DNA of 27,965 bases from JANNWF01 sp052390415 (GTDB taxonomy: Bacteria; Pseudomonadota; Gammaproteobacteria; Xanthomonadales; Xanthomonadaceae). The DNA lies in NCBI GenBank assembly GCA_052390415.1, contig JBQTGY010000059.1, positions 1 through 27,965 on the forward strand, given 5' to 3'. Positions 6,083 to 13,408 of the stretch are shown piece by piece (position 1 is the first letter of the stretch; each line of letters begins with the position of its first letter). The notes below the pieces were generated by a model. It was not told the DNA's origin, did no database searches, and saw only the letters and a list, made by a program, of their open reading frames with translations. A program made the position numbers and the translations under genes.

Positions 6083-8311
6083 ATGACCTCGATCACACCG
6101 CTGTCCCTGTCCATTGCCGCTGCGCTTGCGGCCCTTGCATTGGGCTCGCCGGCGTACGCACAAGCGCCGCCTGCCGATCCCGAGTCGCGCACCTTGGACA
6201 CCCTGATCGTCACCGCTCAGCGGCGCGCCGAAAACGTGCAGGAAGTGCCGGTGTCGATCTCGGTGGTGGAAACCCAAACCCTGCGTGATGTCACCGCTGC
6301 AGCGCCTGACACTCTGGTGCTGGGCAGCCGCATTCCCAGCGTGCACGCCGAGTCATCCTTCGGCCGCACCTTTCCGCGCTTCTACATCCGTGGTTTGGGC
6401 AATACCGACTTCGATCTGAATGCCAATCAGCCGATCTCAATGGTGTATGACGACGTCGTGCTGGAGAACCCGACGCTGAAGGGCTTTCCGATTTTTGATC
6501 TGGATCGAATCGAAGTGTTGCGTGGTCCGCAAGGCACCTTGTTCGGACGCAACACCCCTGGCGGTGTGCTCAAGTTTGAATCGGTGCGGCCCGACTTCGA
6601 CAACGATGGTTATGTGCGCCTCGGTGTCGGCCGCTTCGATCTGCGCACGTTTGAGGCGGCACAAAGCGTGGCGATCAACGAGTCTTCGGCGTTCCGCGTG
6701 TCAGCCCTGTATCAAAATCGTGGTGATGTCGCCCGCAATACGCGCATCGCCAACGATGAGCGCGGCGACTTCGAAGAAAGCGCCCTGCGTGCGCAGTGGT
6801 TGTTGCGGCCCAACGACGACTTTGAAGCGCTGCTGCAAGTGCGCGCACGCAATCTAAACGGCGGCTCGGCGATCTTTCGCGCCAACGCGGTGCAATTGGG
6901 CAGCAACCGTTTGGTCGATGGGCTGGATCGCTTCACGCTGGCGCAAGACGCACGTGCCGATCTGGACGTGGAGACGCTCGGTGGCAATGCCAAATTGAGC
7001 TGGGATTTCGGTGGCTTTCGTTTGCTCTCCATCAGTGCGTATGAATCGGTGGAGATGTTTGCCCGCGGTGACGTCGATGGCGGCTTTGGTGCCGGTTTTG
7101 CACCGCCGTCTGGACCGGGATTCATCCCATTTCCTGCGGAATCCGGTGACGGCATTCCTAGCCATCGACAATTGACCCAGGAGTTGCGGCTGGAGTCTGC
7201 CAGTGAGGGGCCGACAGATTGGCAACTCGGCGTGTTCTGGTTCGACGAAGACTTGCGTCTGGACAATGTCAGCTACGACACCTTGTCAGGCAGCCTGGTC
7301 AACGGTCTGGCCCGGCAACGTCAAGAGACCCAAGCCTTGGCGGTGTTTGGCAGCGTCGGCTACGCACTTGACGAGCAGTGGCGGGTCGGCGCGGGACTGC
7401 GCTACACCCAGGACGACAAGAAGTTCGTTGCCGAGCGGCTGCTGTCGCCGATTGGCGCGGGCGCGCTGGCACCGATTCGTGTCGACCCGTCGGATAACAA
7501 TCTCAGCGGCGACCTCAATCTCAACTTTGCCGCCAGCGAAAATGTGAATCTTTACGCCCGCATTGCCACTGCCTATCGCGCGCCATCGATTCAGGGTCGT
7601 CTGCTGTTTGGTGATGTGGTGTCGGTGGCAGATTCCGAAGAGATCACCTCGTTCGAGATCGGCAGCAAAGCCGAGCTGTGGGACCGCCGCGCCCGCCTCG
7701 GTTTCTCGCTGTATCGCTATGACCTCGACGACGCGCAACTGACCGCCGTCGGTGGAGCGGCCAACTTCAACACTCTGATCAATGCACAGGAAGTCCGTGG
7801 CGACGGTGCGGAACTCGATCTGGAAGTGCTGATCGGCGAGCATCTGACCTTCAGCACGGGTCTTTCCTACAACCGCACCGAGATCAACGACGACGGCCTG
7901 TTCGTGCAACCCTGCGGCAGCGGCTGCAGCGTGCTCGATGCTGCTGCCGGGCCGGGTTTGGTCAGCATCGATGGCAACTCGTTGCCGCAGGCACCGCGGC
8001 GCATCGCCAATGTCGCGCTCAATTACGTGCGGCCCATCGGCGCGGGCGAATTGCAGCTCAGCACCGATTGGTCACACCGCAGCGAGGTCAATTTTTTCCT
8101 CTATGACAGCCTCGAATTCACGGGCCCGGCGCTGACCGAAGGCGGTGTGCGGATTGGATATGGTTGGGCCAACAACCGCTACCAACTCAGCGCCTACGGC
8201 CGCAACATCACCGACCGCAAAATCGCCGTCGGCGGTGTCGACTTCAACAACCTCACCGTGTTCTTGAACGAGCCGCGCAGTGTTGGGTTGCAGTTCGAGA
8301 TTCGGCACTGA
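6083..8311 (+). CDS. TonB-dependent outer membrane receptor
   Basis: A 742-residue outer membrane receptor that would import a ligand (often an iron chelate, vitamin or sugar) using TonB energy. It begins at ATG 6083 with a signal peptide ending near PAYA/QA. Next come a TonB-box-like LDTLIVTAQRR and a plug domain with YIRGLGNTDFD and DRIEVLRGPQGTLFGRNTPGGVL, all classic receptor signatures. The rest is a long beta-barrel with repeated aromatic strands and YARIATAYRAPSIQGR. Length fits the family. The protein ends ...VGLQFEIRH, lacking the usual terminal Phe of barrel proteins, which is a small oddity. The substrate cannot be read from the sequence; there are no neighbouring transport genes. 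A REP-type repeat follows the stop codon. Confidence 0.93.
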   Translation: MTSITPLSLSIAAALAALALGSPAYAQAPPADPESRTLDTLIVTAQRRAENVQEVPVSISVVETQTLRDVTAAAPDTLVLGSRIPSVHAESSFGRTFPRFYIRGLGNTDFDLNANQPISMVYDDVVLENPTLKGFPIFDLDRIEVLRGPQGTLFGRNTPGGVLKFESVRPDFDNDGYVRLGVGRFDLRTFEAAQSVAINESSAFRVSALYQNRGDVARNTRIANDERGDFEESALRAQWLLRPNDDFEALLQVRARNLNGGSAIFRANAVQLGSNRLVDGLDRFTLAQDARADLDVETLGGNAKLSWDFGGFRLLSISAYESVEMFARGDVDGGFGAGFAPPSGPGFIPFPAESGDGIPSHRQLTQELRLESASEGPTDWQLGVFWFDEDLRLDNVSYDTLSGSLVNGLARQRQETQALAVFGSVGYALDEQWRVGAGLRYTQDDKKFVAERLLSPIGAGALAPIRVDPSDNNLSGDLNLNFAASENVNLYARIATAYRAPSIQGRLLFGDVVSVADSEEITSFEIGSKAELWDRRARLGFSLYRYDLDDAQLTAVGGAANFNTLINAQEVRGDGAELDLEVLIGEHLTFSTGLSYNRTEINDDGLFVQPCGSGCSVLDAAAGPGLVSIDGNSLPQAPRRIANVALNYVRPIGAGELQLSTDWSHRSEVNFFLYDSLEFTGPALTEGGVRIGYGWANNRYQLSAYGRNITDRKIAVGGVDFNNLTVFLNEPRSVGLQFEIRH

Positions 8312-8326
8312 GGTTCCGTTTGCATC

Positions 8327-8405
8327 GTAGGCTGGGTTGGCTCCTCCAACCCAGCGCTCTTTGCCGGCTCCGTGATGCTGGGTTGATGAGGCCAACCCAG
8401 CCTAC
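8327..8405. repeat. REP-like inverted repeat pair / bidirectional terminator
   Basis: Two arms, both beginning GTAGGCTGGGTTGGC when read inward and both containing AACCCAGC, face each other across a short spacer. Each arm can also fold alone, for example CTGGGTTGG...CCAACCCAG. The pair lies between the convergent ends of the receptor and ATP-grasp genes, so it can act as a terminator for both. The layout matches a two-unit REP (BIME-like) element. Confidence 0.75.
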
Positions 8406-8410
8406 CGACC

Positions 8411-9316
8411 TCAGCCGCGCAATGCTTCCAGCCGCTTGCGCAGGTTGCCTGCGAAGCGCTCAGCCGCGTCCGGCCGATGGGTCAGAAACAGATGCGGCTC
8501 GATCATCTCCAGCTCCATCAACCAGAAGCGACCATCCACGACGACACCGTCGACGCGCACGTAGGCATGGTCCGGGTGTCCAAGCGTCGCCACCGCCGCC
8601 AAAGCGCGATCAGCGCTGGTGATCATCTGTGCGCTGGGTTCGATGGCTTCCTCACTGCCGCCGTACATGGCTTGCACCCGATAGTCGCCGTGCGCCGCGC
8701 GCTTGAGTATCGAGTGACTGTAATTGCCATCGAAATACAGCAGCGACCACTCGCCATTGGCGACGACCTCGGGCACAAATGGCTGCACCAGATACTCAAA
8801 ATCGGTCGGCAATTGCGTGAGCGCGCGCTCAAATTCCTGCTCACCAACCACGCCGCGCACGGTGTGCCAGGCGCCGCCGCTGACGGTTGGCTTGATCACC
8901 ACTTCATGCCCGCGCATCGGCGCCAGTGCCTCGGCCAGTTCATGGCCTTTTGCCAGGCGCGTAGGAATGATGTCTACGCCCAGCGACTCGAGCTCCAACA
9001 GATAGCGTTTGTCGCTGTTCCAACGCAGCAGCGGCGCGTTGTTGATGGTCGGAATTCGCAGCTGATCCAACCAGACCTTGAACGCCGGGAAAAGCTTGAA
9101 ATAGTCCCAAGTCGTGCGAATCAGCACGGCATAGAAGCGCGACCAATCAACATTCGGATCATTCCAGACGCAGACCGTCGGCTCGACACCAAGGCGTTTC
9201 AGCGACTGGGCGAGATGCGCATCATCGGCATGAATGCCGGGAATCTGCGCCGACGTGGCAATCGCAAGTTGGAAAGCGGGTTCATGGGCCGAGCCATGCG
9301 CAAATTGAACAGACAT
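8411..9316 (-). CDS. ATP-grasp domain protein (RimK/glutathione synthase-like)
   Basis: A 301-residue cytoplasmic protein of the ATP-grasp superfamily, whose members join a carboxylate to an amine or thiol through an acyl-phosphate. Visible features are an N-terminal pre-grasp domain with RTTWDYF, the nucleotide-binding VVIKPTVSGGAWHT, YLVQPFVPEVVANGEWSLLYFDGNYSHSILKR, and a C-terminal YVRVDGVVVDGRFWLMELEMIEPHLFL with the metal-binding acidic residues. This pattern resembles standalone RimK-type ligases, including the group related to cycloserine-pathway DcsG, but the substrate is unknown. ATG 9316 is preceded by GGAGGT at good spacing. It stands alone between a REP repeat and a 250-base gap that holds no gene. 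Confidence 0.8.
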   Translation of the reverse strand: MSVQFAHGSAHEPAFQLAIATSAQIPGIHADDAHLAQSLKRLGVEPTVCVWNDPNVDWSRFYAVLIRTTWDYFKLFPAFKVWLDQLRIPTINNAPLLRWNSDKRYLLELESLGVDIIPTRLAKGHELAEALAPMRGHEVVIKPTVSGGAWHTVRGVVGEQEFERALTQLPTDFEYLVQPFVPEVVANGEWSLLYFDGNYSHSILKRAAHGDYRVQAMYGGSEEAIEPSAQMITSADRALAAVATLGHPDHAYVRVDGVVVDGRFWLMELEMIEPHLFLTHRPDAAERFAGNLRKRLEALRG

Positions 9317-9566
9317 CGCAACACCTCCAGATCAGGAGGGCGCGCTTGATAGGGTAGTTCGAGCACCGAGCGTGGCGGAGGCCGAGGAAAAATGGCACAC
9401 CCGTCGCAGCACCCCTCGGCGTCGACTGCGGCATGAATGACATGTACGCAACGTGGGTCGCATCGTTGATTCGATGCGGCGCCTATTGTTGTGGGGTCGA
9501 TTGGCCTGAGTCAAGAATCCCGATCGCGGAAACTTGTGAACCGATCAGGTCGGGCGACTAGCCCGA
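9317..9566. other. Gene-free stretch upstream of the ATP-grasp gene
   Basis: No credible gene is visible. The stretch must contain the promoter of the ATP-grasp gene (minus strand), but no strong -35/-10 pair stands out. A modest hairpin with arms CGCATCG (9459-9465) and CGATGCG (9472-9478) is present. The right edge reads GCGACTAGCCCGACTAG, giving two CTAG tetramers close together, the second of which is the edge of the MITE. Confidence 0.5.
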
Positions 9567-9734
9567 CTAGTGGGCTGTAACGGATGAAGCGGAAGTGGGA
9601 TCGCGACGGGATGGGCGTGATGGACGCCGCTCCGGAGCGAGGCCAATAGCCAAAGCGATTGGCGGAGTGAGGAGCAAGTCCAGCGCGACCAGACCGAGCG
9701 AGCTACTTTCGATTTGTCCGTTACAGTCCACTAG
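9567..9734 (+). mobile_element. CTAG-targeted MITE, copy 2 (168 bp)
   Basis: A second copy of the element at 1454-1611, in the opposite orientation. Terminal inverted repeats are CTAGTGGGCTGTAACGGA (left) and the complement of CTAGTGGACTGTAACGGA (right), better preserved than in copy 1. It carries 10 extra internal bases (GCGAGGCCAA). It encodes no transposase. Its right edge supplies the CTAG in which the restriction endonuclease gene ends (stop at 9731-9733). Flanks again fit TA duplication within CTAG, as expected of an IS630/Tc1-mariner-type MITE. Confidence 0.87.
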
Positions 9735-10603
9735 GCATGCTTCCGCTTGCGTGCGTACAGAGCCAAGTCGTCAGGACTTATCTGCGAGGCCAGAACGAGC
9801 TCGTAATGCTCTTCCGCCACCACTTTCACTTCGCCCGCTTGGACCGCCAATTCGAACATCGCGATCCGGTTGCTGGTGATGAACTGCGCGGAAATGGGGC
9901 GGCACTTGAGCAGTGGAAATTTCTGTTCGCAACAAGCGATGTCCTGCTCGGTTTGCTGTCGGCCGTGCCGATCTTTGCCACCTTTCGCTTGCACCGGAAC
10001 CACATACTGCGAGCCGGTCCTGTCGATGCCGACGTAAAGTTCATCGATTTCGATTTGACCAATGCCCTGTACCGTCGTTCGCAAATGGTTCTGCAACGAG
10101 GAAGCTGAAATTCCCAGAAAGATGTCGACCAAGCGGTTGTATCGAACTTTTGCTAGCAGTGCTTGCTCATCACCGAGCGCATAGGCTTCAATGATCTCGG
10201 GAGTCGCATCGGGAATCTTCACGACCAGCAGGTTGGCTCGCGGAGAAATATCCAGCGGCCTGACCAGCTTGAACACGTACTTCGCGATTCCAGTGCCGGC
10301 GATGATCCATTCGAACCCACTGGGTGCCGTGCTGGTGATCGCTTCGGGAAGCTTGGCTCGGTACTTGAAAGAATAGATGGTGTCGCCGAGGTTTTTCGGT
10401 GCAGCGATTCCTTTCTCCGCTGCAATCTCGACGAACTCGCTGCGGTCGAAAGGGACGCTGCGATTGCCCTTGACGTAGTGCCTGCGGAACACCTCGGCGA
10501 TGATGGCCGAGTACCTGTTCGGCGCTCGCGGTTTTTCTGCAACGCTCTTGCTCGGCTTCGCCACGTCATTGCTCCCAGCTATGGACAACTGCATCGCAGC
10601 CAT
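9731..10603 (-). CDS. Putative type II restriction endonuclease
   Basis: A 290-residue protein from ATG 10603, divergent from a DNA C5-methyltransferase. Near the C-terminus IEIDELYVGIDRTGSQYVVPVQAKGGKD (residues 184-211) has the look of a PD-(D/E)XK nuclease core: D187/E188, then a hydrophobic strand and Q205-x-K207 (a QxK variant). The next segment, HGRQQTEQDIACC, fits the following helix. The N-terminal half, with YVKGNRSVPFDRSEF and NLGDTIYSFKYR, may bind DNA. A TTG at 10624 would add seven residues but is encoded by the G tract, and ATG 10594 is also possible. The stop codon sits in the MITE edge, and the C-terminus looks complete. Recognition sequence unknown. Base composition is visibly less GC-rich than in neighbours, consistent with transfer. 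Confidence 0.75.
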   Translation of the reverse strand: MAAMQLSIAGSNDVAKPSKSVAEKPRAPNRYSAIIAEVFRRHYVKGNRSVPFDRSEFVEIAAEKGIAAPKNLGDTIYSFKYRAKLPEAITSTAPSGFEWIIAGTGIAKYVFKLVRPLDISPRANLLVVKIPDATPEIIEAYALGDEQALLAKVRYNRLVDIFLGISASSLQNHLRTTVQGIGQIEIDELYVGIDRTGSQYVVPVQAKGGKDRHGRQQTEQDIACCEQKFPLLKCRPISAQFITSNRIAMFELAVQAGEVKVVAEEHYELVLASQISPDDLALYARKRKHA

Positions 10604-10622
10604 GGGGGGTCGGCCCCCCCCC
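10604..10622 (-). promoter_or_regulatory. G6/C9 hairpin directly before the endonuclease start
   Basis: The plus strand reads GGGGGG (10604-10609), TCGG, then nine C (10614-10622). In the endonuclease mRNA this gives a G9-CCGA-C6 hairpin immediately upstream of the ATG at 10603. It would occupy the place of the ribosome binding site, and the homopolymer could vary in length. Effect on expression is inference. Confidence 0.5.
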
Positions 10623-10704
10623 AATCAGTCGATGACATTAGCAGTCCCGCAGACGCCTGTGCCCGTCCAACAACCATGTGAATCGAATGCACGATCCATT
10701 CCGA

Positions 10705-10733
10705 TCGACGATTGACGCCGAGCACCCTATAAT
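10705..10733 (+). promoter_or_regulatory. Sigma-70-type promoter giving a leaderless methyltransferase mRNA
   Basis: A perfect TATAAT (10728-10733) lies 17 bases after TCGACG (10705-10710). The ATG of the methyltransferase begins at 10741, only 7 bases beyond the -10 box, so transcription should begin at or within a base of the A of the ATG. No Shine-Dalgarno sequence is present. A better-looking TTGACG at 10712 is only 10 bases from the -10 box and is not usable as a -35. Confidence 0.6.
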
Positions 10734-10740
10734 CTGGGCC

Positions 10741-12075
10741 ATGAACCAACCAGTGAACCGTCCCATCGGAATTGATCTGTTCGCGGGTGCCGGTGGCCTG
10801 AGCTTGGGCTTTGAGCAAGCGGGGTTCGACGTGGTAGCCGCCGTCGAGATTGACCCTGTCCATGCCGCCGTGCACGAGTTCAATTTCCCTGATTGCACGG
10901 TGATTCCGCGATCTGTCACTGAGCTTACCGGCGATTCCATTCGTCAGGCAGCGAAGCTCGGCAATCGGGACGTCGATGTTGTTTTCGGTGGACCTCCCTG
11001 TCAGGGATTCTCGATGATGGGGCAACGGGCTTTTGATGATCCGCGCAATTCCCTGGTCAAGGATTTCGTGCGGATCGTCCGCGAACTCGGTGCGACCTAC
11101 TTCGTTTTTGAGAATGTGAAGGGTCTGACGCTAGGAAAGCATCGCCAGTTTCTGGAAGAGCTCATCGAGGAGTTTGATCACGCCGGCTATGCCGTCAAGC
11201 GAGACTGGCGAGTGTTGAACGCTTACAACTATGGCGTCCCTCAAGATCGCCAGCGCCTGTTCCTGCTCGGCGGCAAGAAGGGCGTGCCCGCCCCGGACTA
11301 TCCAGCCGCGAAAACCGCCAAACCCGGTTCGACATCAACTGAGTTGCCAAGCTCGCCCACCTGTTTTGAAGCGTTGGGAGATATGCCCGACGCTGAGGCA
11401 TTTCACCAACTCTTGAAATGGGACGAGGTTGAGACCAAGGGTTGGCTCAAGGCATCACCGTATGCCAAGGCCATGCGTTGCGAGGCACCGGAAGCCTGGG
11501 GATACGGATACCCGCGGCGCTGGAACCCAAACGTTTTAACGTCAAGCATGCGCTCAGATCATTCCGAGATTTCGCGGCGAAGATTCGCTGAAACTGAGCC
11601 CGGCAGTGTTGAGCCAATCTCCAGGTTTCTTAAACTCCCGAGAGACGGAGTTGCCAACACGCTGCGAGCAGGTACCGATGCCGCCCGAGGCGCGTTCACC
11701 AGTCCTCGCCCCATCCACTACCAATGGAACCGATGCGTCACGGTCAGAGAGATGGCAAGGCTGCACGGATTTCCAGACTGGTTTCGATTCAATGAAACCA
11801 AGTGGCACGGTGCTAGGCAGATTGGCAATGCTGTCCCGCCGCCGCTGGCGAGGGCTGTTGCGAGTCAAATTGTTCTCGCACTGGGATTGAGTCCGACCCA
11901 GCCAACCAGCAAAGTTGCACTTGGCAATCCCAAGCTGCTGAGAATGAGTACATCGGCGGCGTCTGCCTATTGGGACATTCCCAATCCGATTGGGCAGCGA
12001 GACAAAAAAAGTGGCCTCAAAAAGCGAAAGCAGGTGGATACGGAAACAGGCCTACTTTTCAATCTGCCGCCCTGA
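10741..12075 (+). CDS. DNA (cytosine-5) methyltransferase of a type II R-M system
   Basis: A 444-residue C5-methyltransferase that would protect host DNA from the divergent endonuclease. Motifs are in canonical order: I DLFAGAGG (residues 12-19), IV GGPPCQGFS (83-91, catalytic Cys87), VI FENVKG (123-128), VIII QDRQRLF (168-174), the target-recognition region around 240-330, REMARLHGFP (336-345) and X QIGNAVPPPLA (360-370). About 60 residues follow motif X, including a basic KKSGLKKRKQ, an extension longer than usual. ATG 10741 fits the family N-terminus; GTG 10678 would add 21 unrelated residues and would include the promoter. No vsr or controller (C) gene is visible nearby. The recognition sequence cannot be inferred. 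Confidence 0.93.
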   Translation: MNQPVNRPIGIDLFAGAGGLSLGFEQAGFDVVAAVEIDPVHAAVHEFNFPDCTVIPRSVTELTGDSIRQAAKLGNRDVDVVFGGPPCQGFSMMGQRAFDDPRNSLVKDFVRIVRELGATYFVFENVKGLTLGKHRQFLEELIEEFDHAGYAVKRDWRVLNAYNYGVPQDRQRLFLLGGKKGVPAPDYPAAKTAKPGSTSTELPSSPTCFEALGDMPDAEAFHQLLKWDEVETKGWLKASPYAKAMRCEAPEAWGYGYPRRWNPNVLTSSMRSDHSEISRRRFAETEPGSVEPISRFLKLPRDGVANTLRAGTDAARGAFTSPRPIHYQWNRCVTVREMARLHGFPDWFRFNETKWHGARQIGNAVPPPLARAVASQIVLALGLSPTQPTSKVALGNPKLLRMSTSAASAYWDIPNPIGQRDKKSGLKKRKQVDTETGLLFNLPP

Positions 12076-12098
12076 ACCTTCTCAACTCGATCTTGCGT

Positions 12099-13004
12099 AT
12101 GCACCCAACTGCAATACCCGTTTTCGCGCTGTGTCGAGCGACCTTGTTTGCCGCGTTGGTGATGGTTGCTTGCACGGCCGTCAGCAACGCCAGCGCGAAC
12201 GATCTGCTCGGCACCTGGCGCATCGTTCGCCAGCAGCCTGCGCCGTGGGTGGTCAAGGCGGACGAACTGTTTGCTCCATTGTCGTTGGGCGAGGTGGTCG
12301 TGTTCGAAGCGACTCGAGTGCGTGGGCCGGGGGTGTTGAGGTGTGGCGACGCGCACTACGGGCTCAGCGAGATGCCTGCAGAAGGATTGTTTCAGGGCGG
12401 CTTGCCGCAGCCGGCGGCGGATGCACAGCAGCTGGGCTTTCCTGCGGGAGTCACGCGTGGATTGAGTTTGCGTTGTGAAACCGGACTGTTCGAGTTTCAT
12501 CTGGCGGATGCCAACAGCCTGCTATTCGCCCTCGACAATCGCATCTATAGCTTGAGCCGAGCGCCGGGCGCGCTGGCGGCGGCTGGGACGCCAGAGGCGG
12601 CGGTGCAGCAGGTGTTGGAGAGTCATTTCGCCGCCGACATGGGGTTCTTGCCTGCTTACTGGAAAGACAAGCGTGCATGGTTGGCGACCGAGTTGAATGC
12701 GGCCATCGACGGTTATTTTGCTGCGCCCTGGCCGACCGACGAACCGCCGCCGATCAATGGCGATCCGCTGACCAACAGTCAGGAATATCCGACACGATTT
12801 GCCGTCAGTGCGGCGACGCTTGCGGACGGCAAGGCGCGAGTGAAGGTCGTTTTCGGCGATGCGCATGTGCAGAAGCAGATCGAGTTCTTGCTTCAGCGCG
12901 AGTCGGACCAGTGGCGTGTCAGCGATCTGATCTACACCGACGGGCATCGCTTCACCGAAATTCTGGCGGCACGACCGCCGGGCTCCGGTGACGCCGCGCG
13001 GTAG
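12099..13004 (+). CDS. Exported DUF3828-like protein
   Basis: A 301-residue protein from ATG 12099, 23 bases after the methyltransferase stop. Residues 1-33 form a signal sequence; VMVAC could be a weak lipobox, otherwise cleavage is near SNASA/ND. After an N-terminal domain starting NDLLGTWRIVRQQ, which resembles small lipocalin-like envelope domains, residues from about 155 onward (VQQVLESHFAADMGFLPAYWKDKRAWLATELNAAI...VKVVFGDAHVQKQIEFLLQRESDQWRVSDLIY) resemble the DUF3828 domain, an NTF2-like fold found in exported proteins of unknown function. A longer upstream reading (from 11970) runs inside the methyltransferase gene and lacks a signal peptide at its start, so I reject it. It may be co-transcribed with the next gene. 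Confidence 0.7.
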   Translation: MHPTAIPVFALCRATLFAALVMVACTAVSNASANDLLGTWRIVRQQPAPWVVKADELFAPLSLGEVVVFEATRVRGPGVLRCGDAHYGLSEMPAEGLFQGGLPQPAADAQQLGFPAGVTRGLSLRCETGLFEFHLADANSLLFALDNRIYSLSRAPGALAAAGTPEAAVQQVLESHFAADMGFLPAYWKDKRAWLATELNAAIDGYFAAPWPTDEPPPINGDPLTNSQEYPTRFAVSAATLADGKARVKVVFGDAHVQKQIEFLLQRESDQWRVSDLIYTDGHRFTEILAARPPGSGDAAR

Positions 13005-13030
13005 CGACACGGCCAGGTGGAGACCGATCC

Positions 13031-13372
13031 ATGCCTGAGCCAACACCGACGACACCGCCGATACCCACTTCGACTGGCGGCGGCTGGCGCATTGCCTATC
13101 TGTGCTTGCTCGGCTTCGATGTGCTGATCGCTGCGGTGATCGTGTTTTTCTTTGTGATCGGACTTGCGGATGGCTCGGTGTCAGCCTTCAACGGTCTGTT
13201 GTGGCTGGGCATCCTGCTCGGCTTGGCGCTGGTGATCGGCGGTGCGATAACGCTTGAACGTTCGCGGCAGCGTGCTCTGGCGATGTTGTTGCTGTGCATT
13301 TTGGCGGTGCCGGGTTTGCTGTTCGGCGCGTTCATGCTGCTGGTTCTGATCCTGCAGCCGCGCTGGAATTAG
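13031..13372 (+). CDS. Small membrane protein, three helices
   Basis: A 113-residue protein with a Pro/Thr-rich cytoplasmic N-terminus (PEPTPTTPPIPTSTGGG) and three transmembrane helices (about residues 20-43, 52-73 and 81-107). AGGTGGA precedes the ATG at good spacing. It follows the DUF3828-like gene after 26 bases on the same strand, so the two are probably one transcript. I do not recognise a family and assign no function. Confidence 0.7.
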   Translation: MPEPTPTTPPIPTSTGGGWRIAYLCLLGFDVLIAAVIVFFFVIGLADGSVSAFNGLLWLGILLGLALVIGGAITLERSRQRALAMLLLCILAVPGLLFGAFMLLVLILQPRWN

Positions 13373-13408
13373 CCGATTCGCACCCGTGCGTCGGCAGCCT
13401 GTAGCGCC

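Noticed and set aside
9567..9734. Short coding frame inside the MITE
   Set aside because: It is not preserved between the two copies, which differ by a 10-base indel that breaks the frame.
10624..10677. Controller (C) protein gene of the R-M system
   Set aside because: The gap between the two R-M genes is 137 bases and has no open frame with a helix-turn-helix.
10712..10733. TTGACG as -35 box for the methyltransferase promoter
   Set aside because: It is only 10 bases from TATAAT; TCGACG at 10705 has the correct 17-base spacing.
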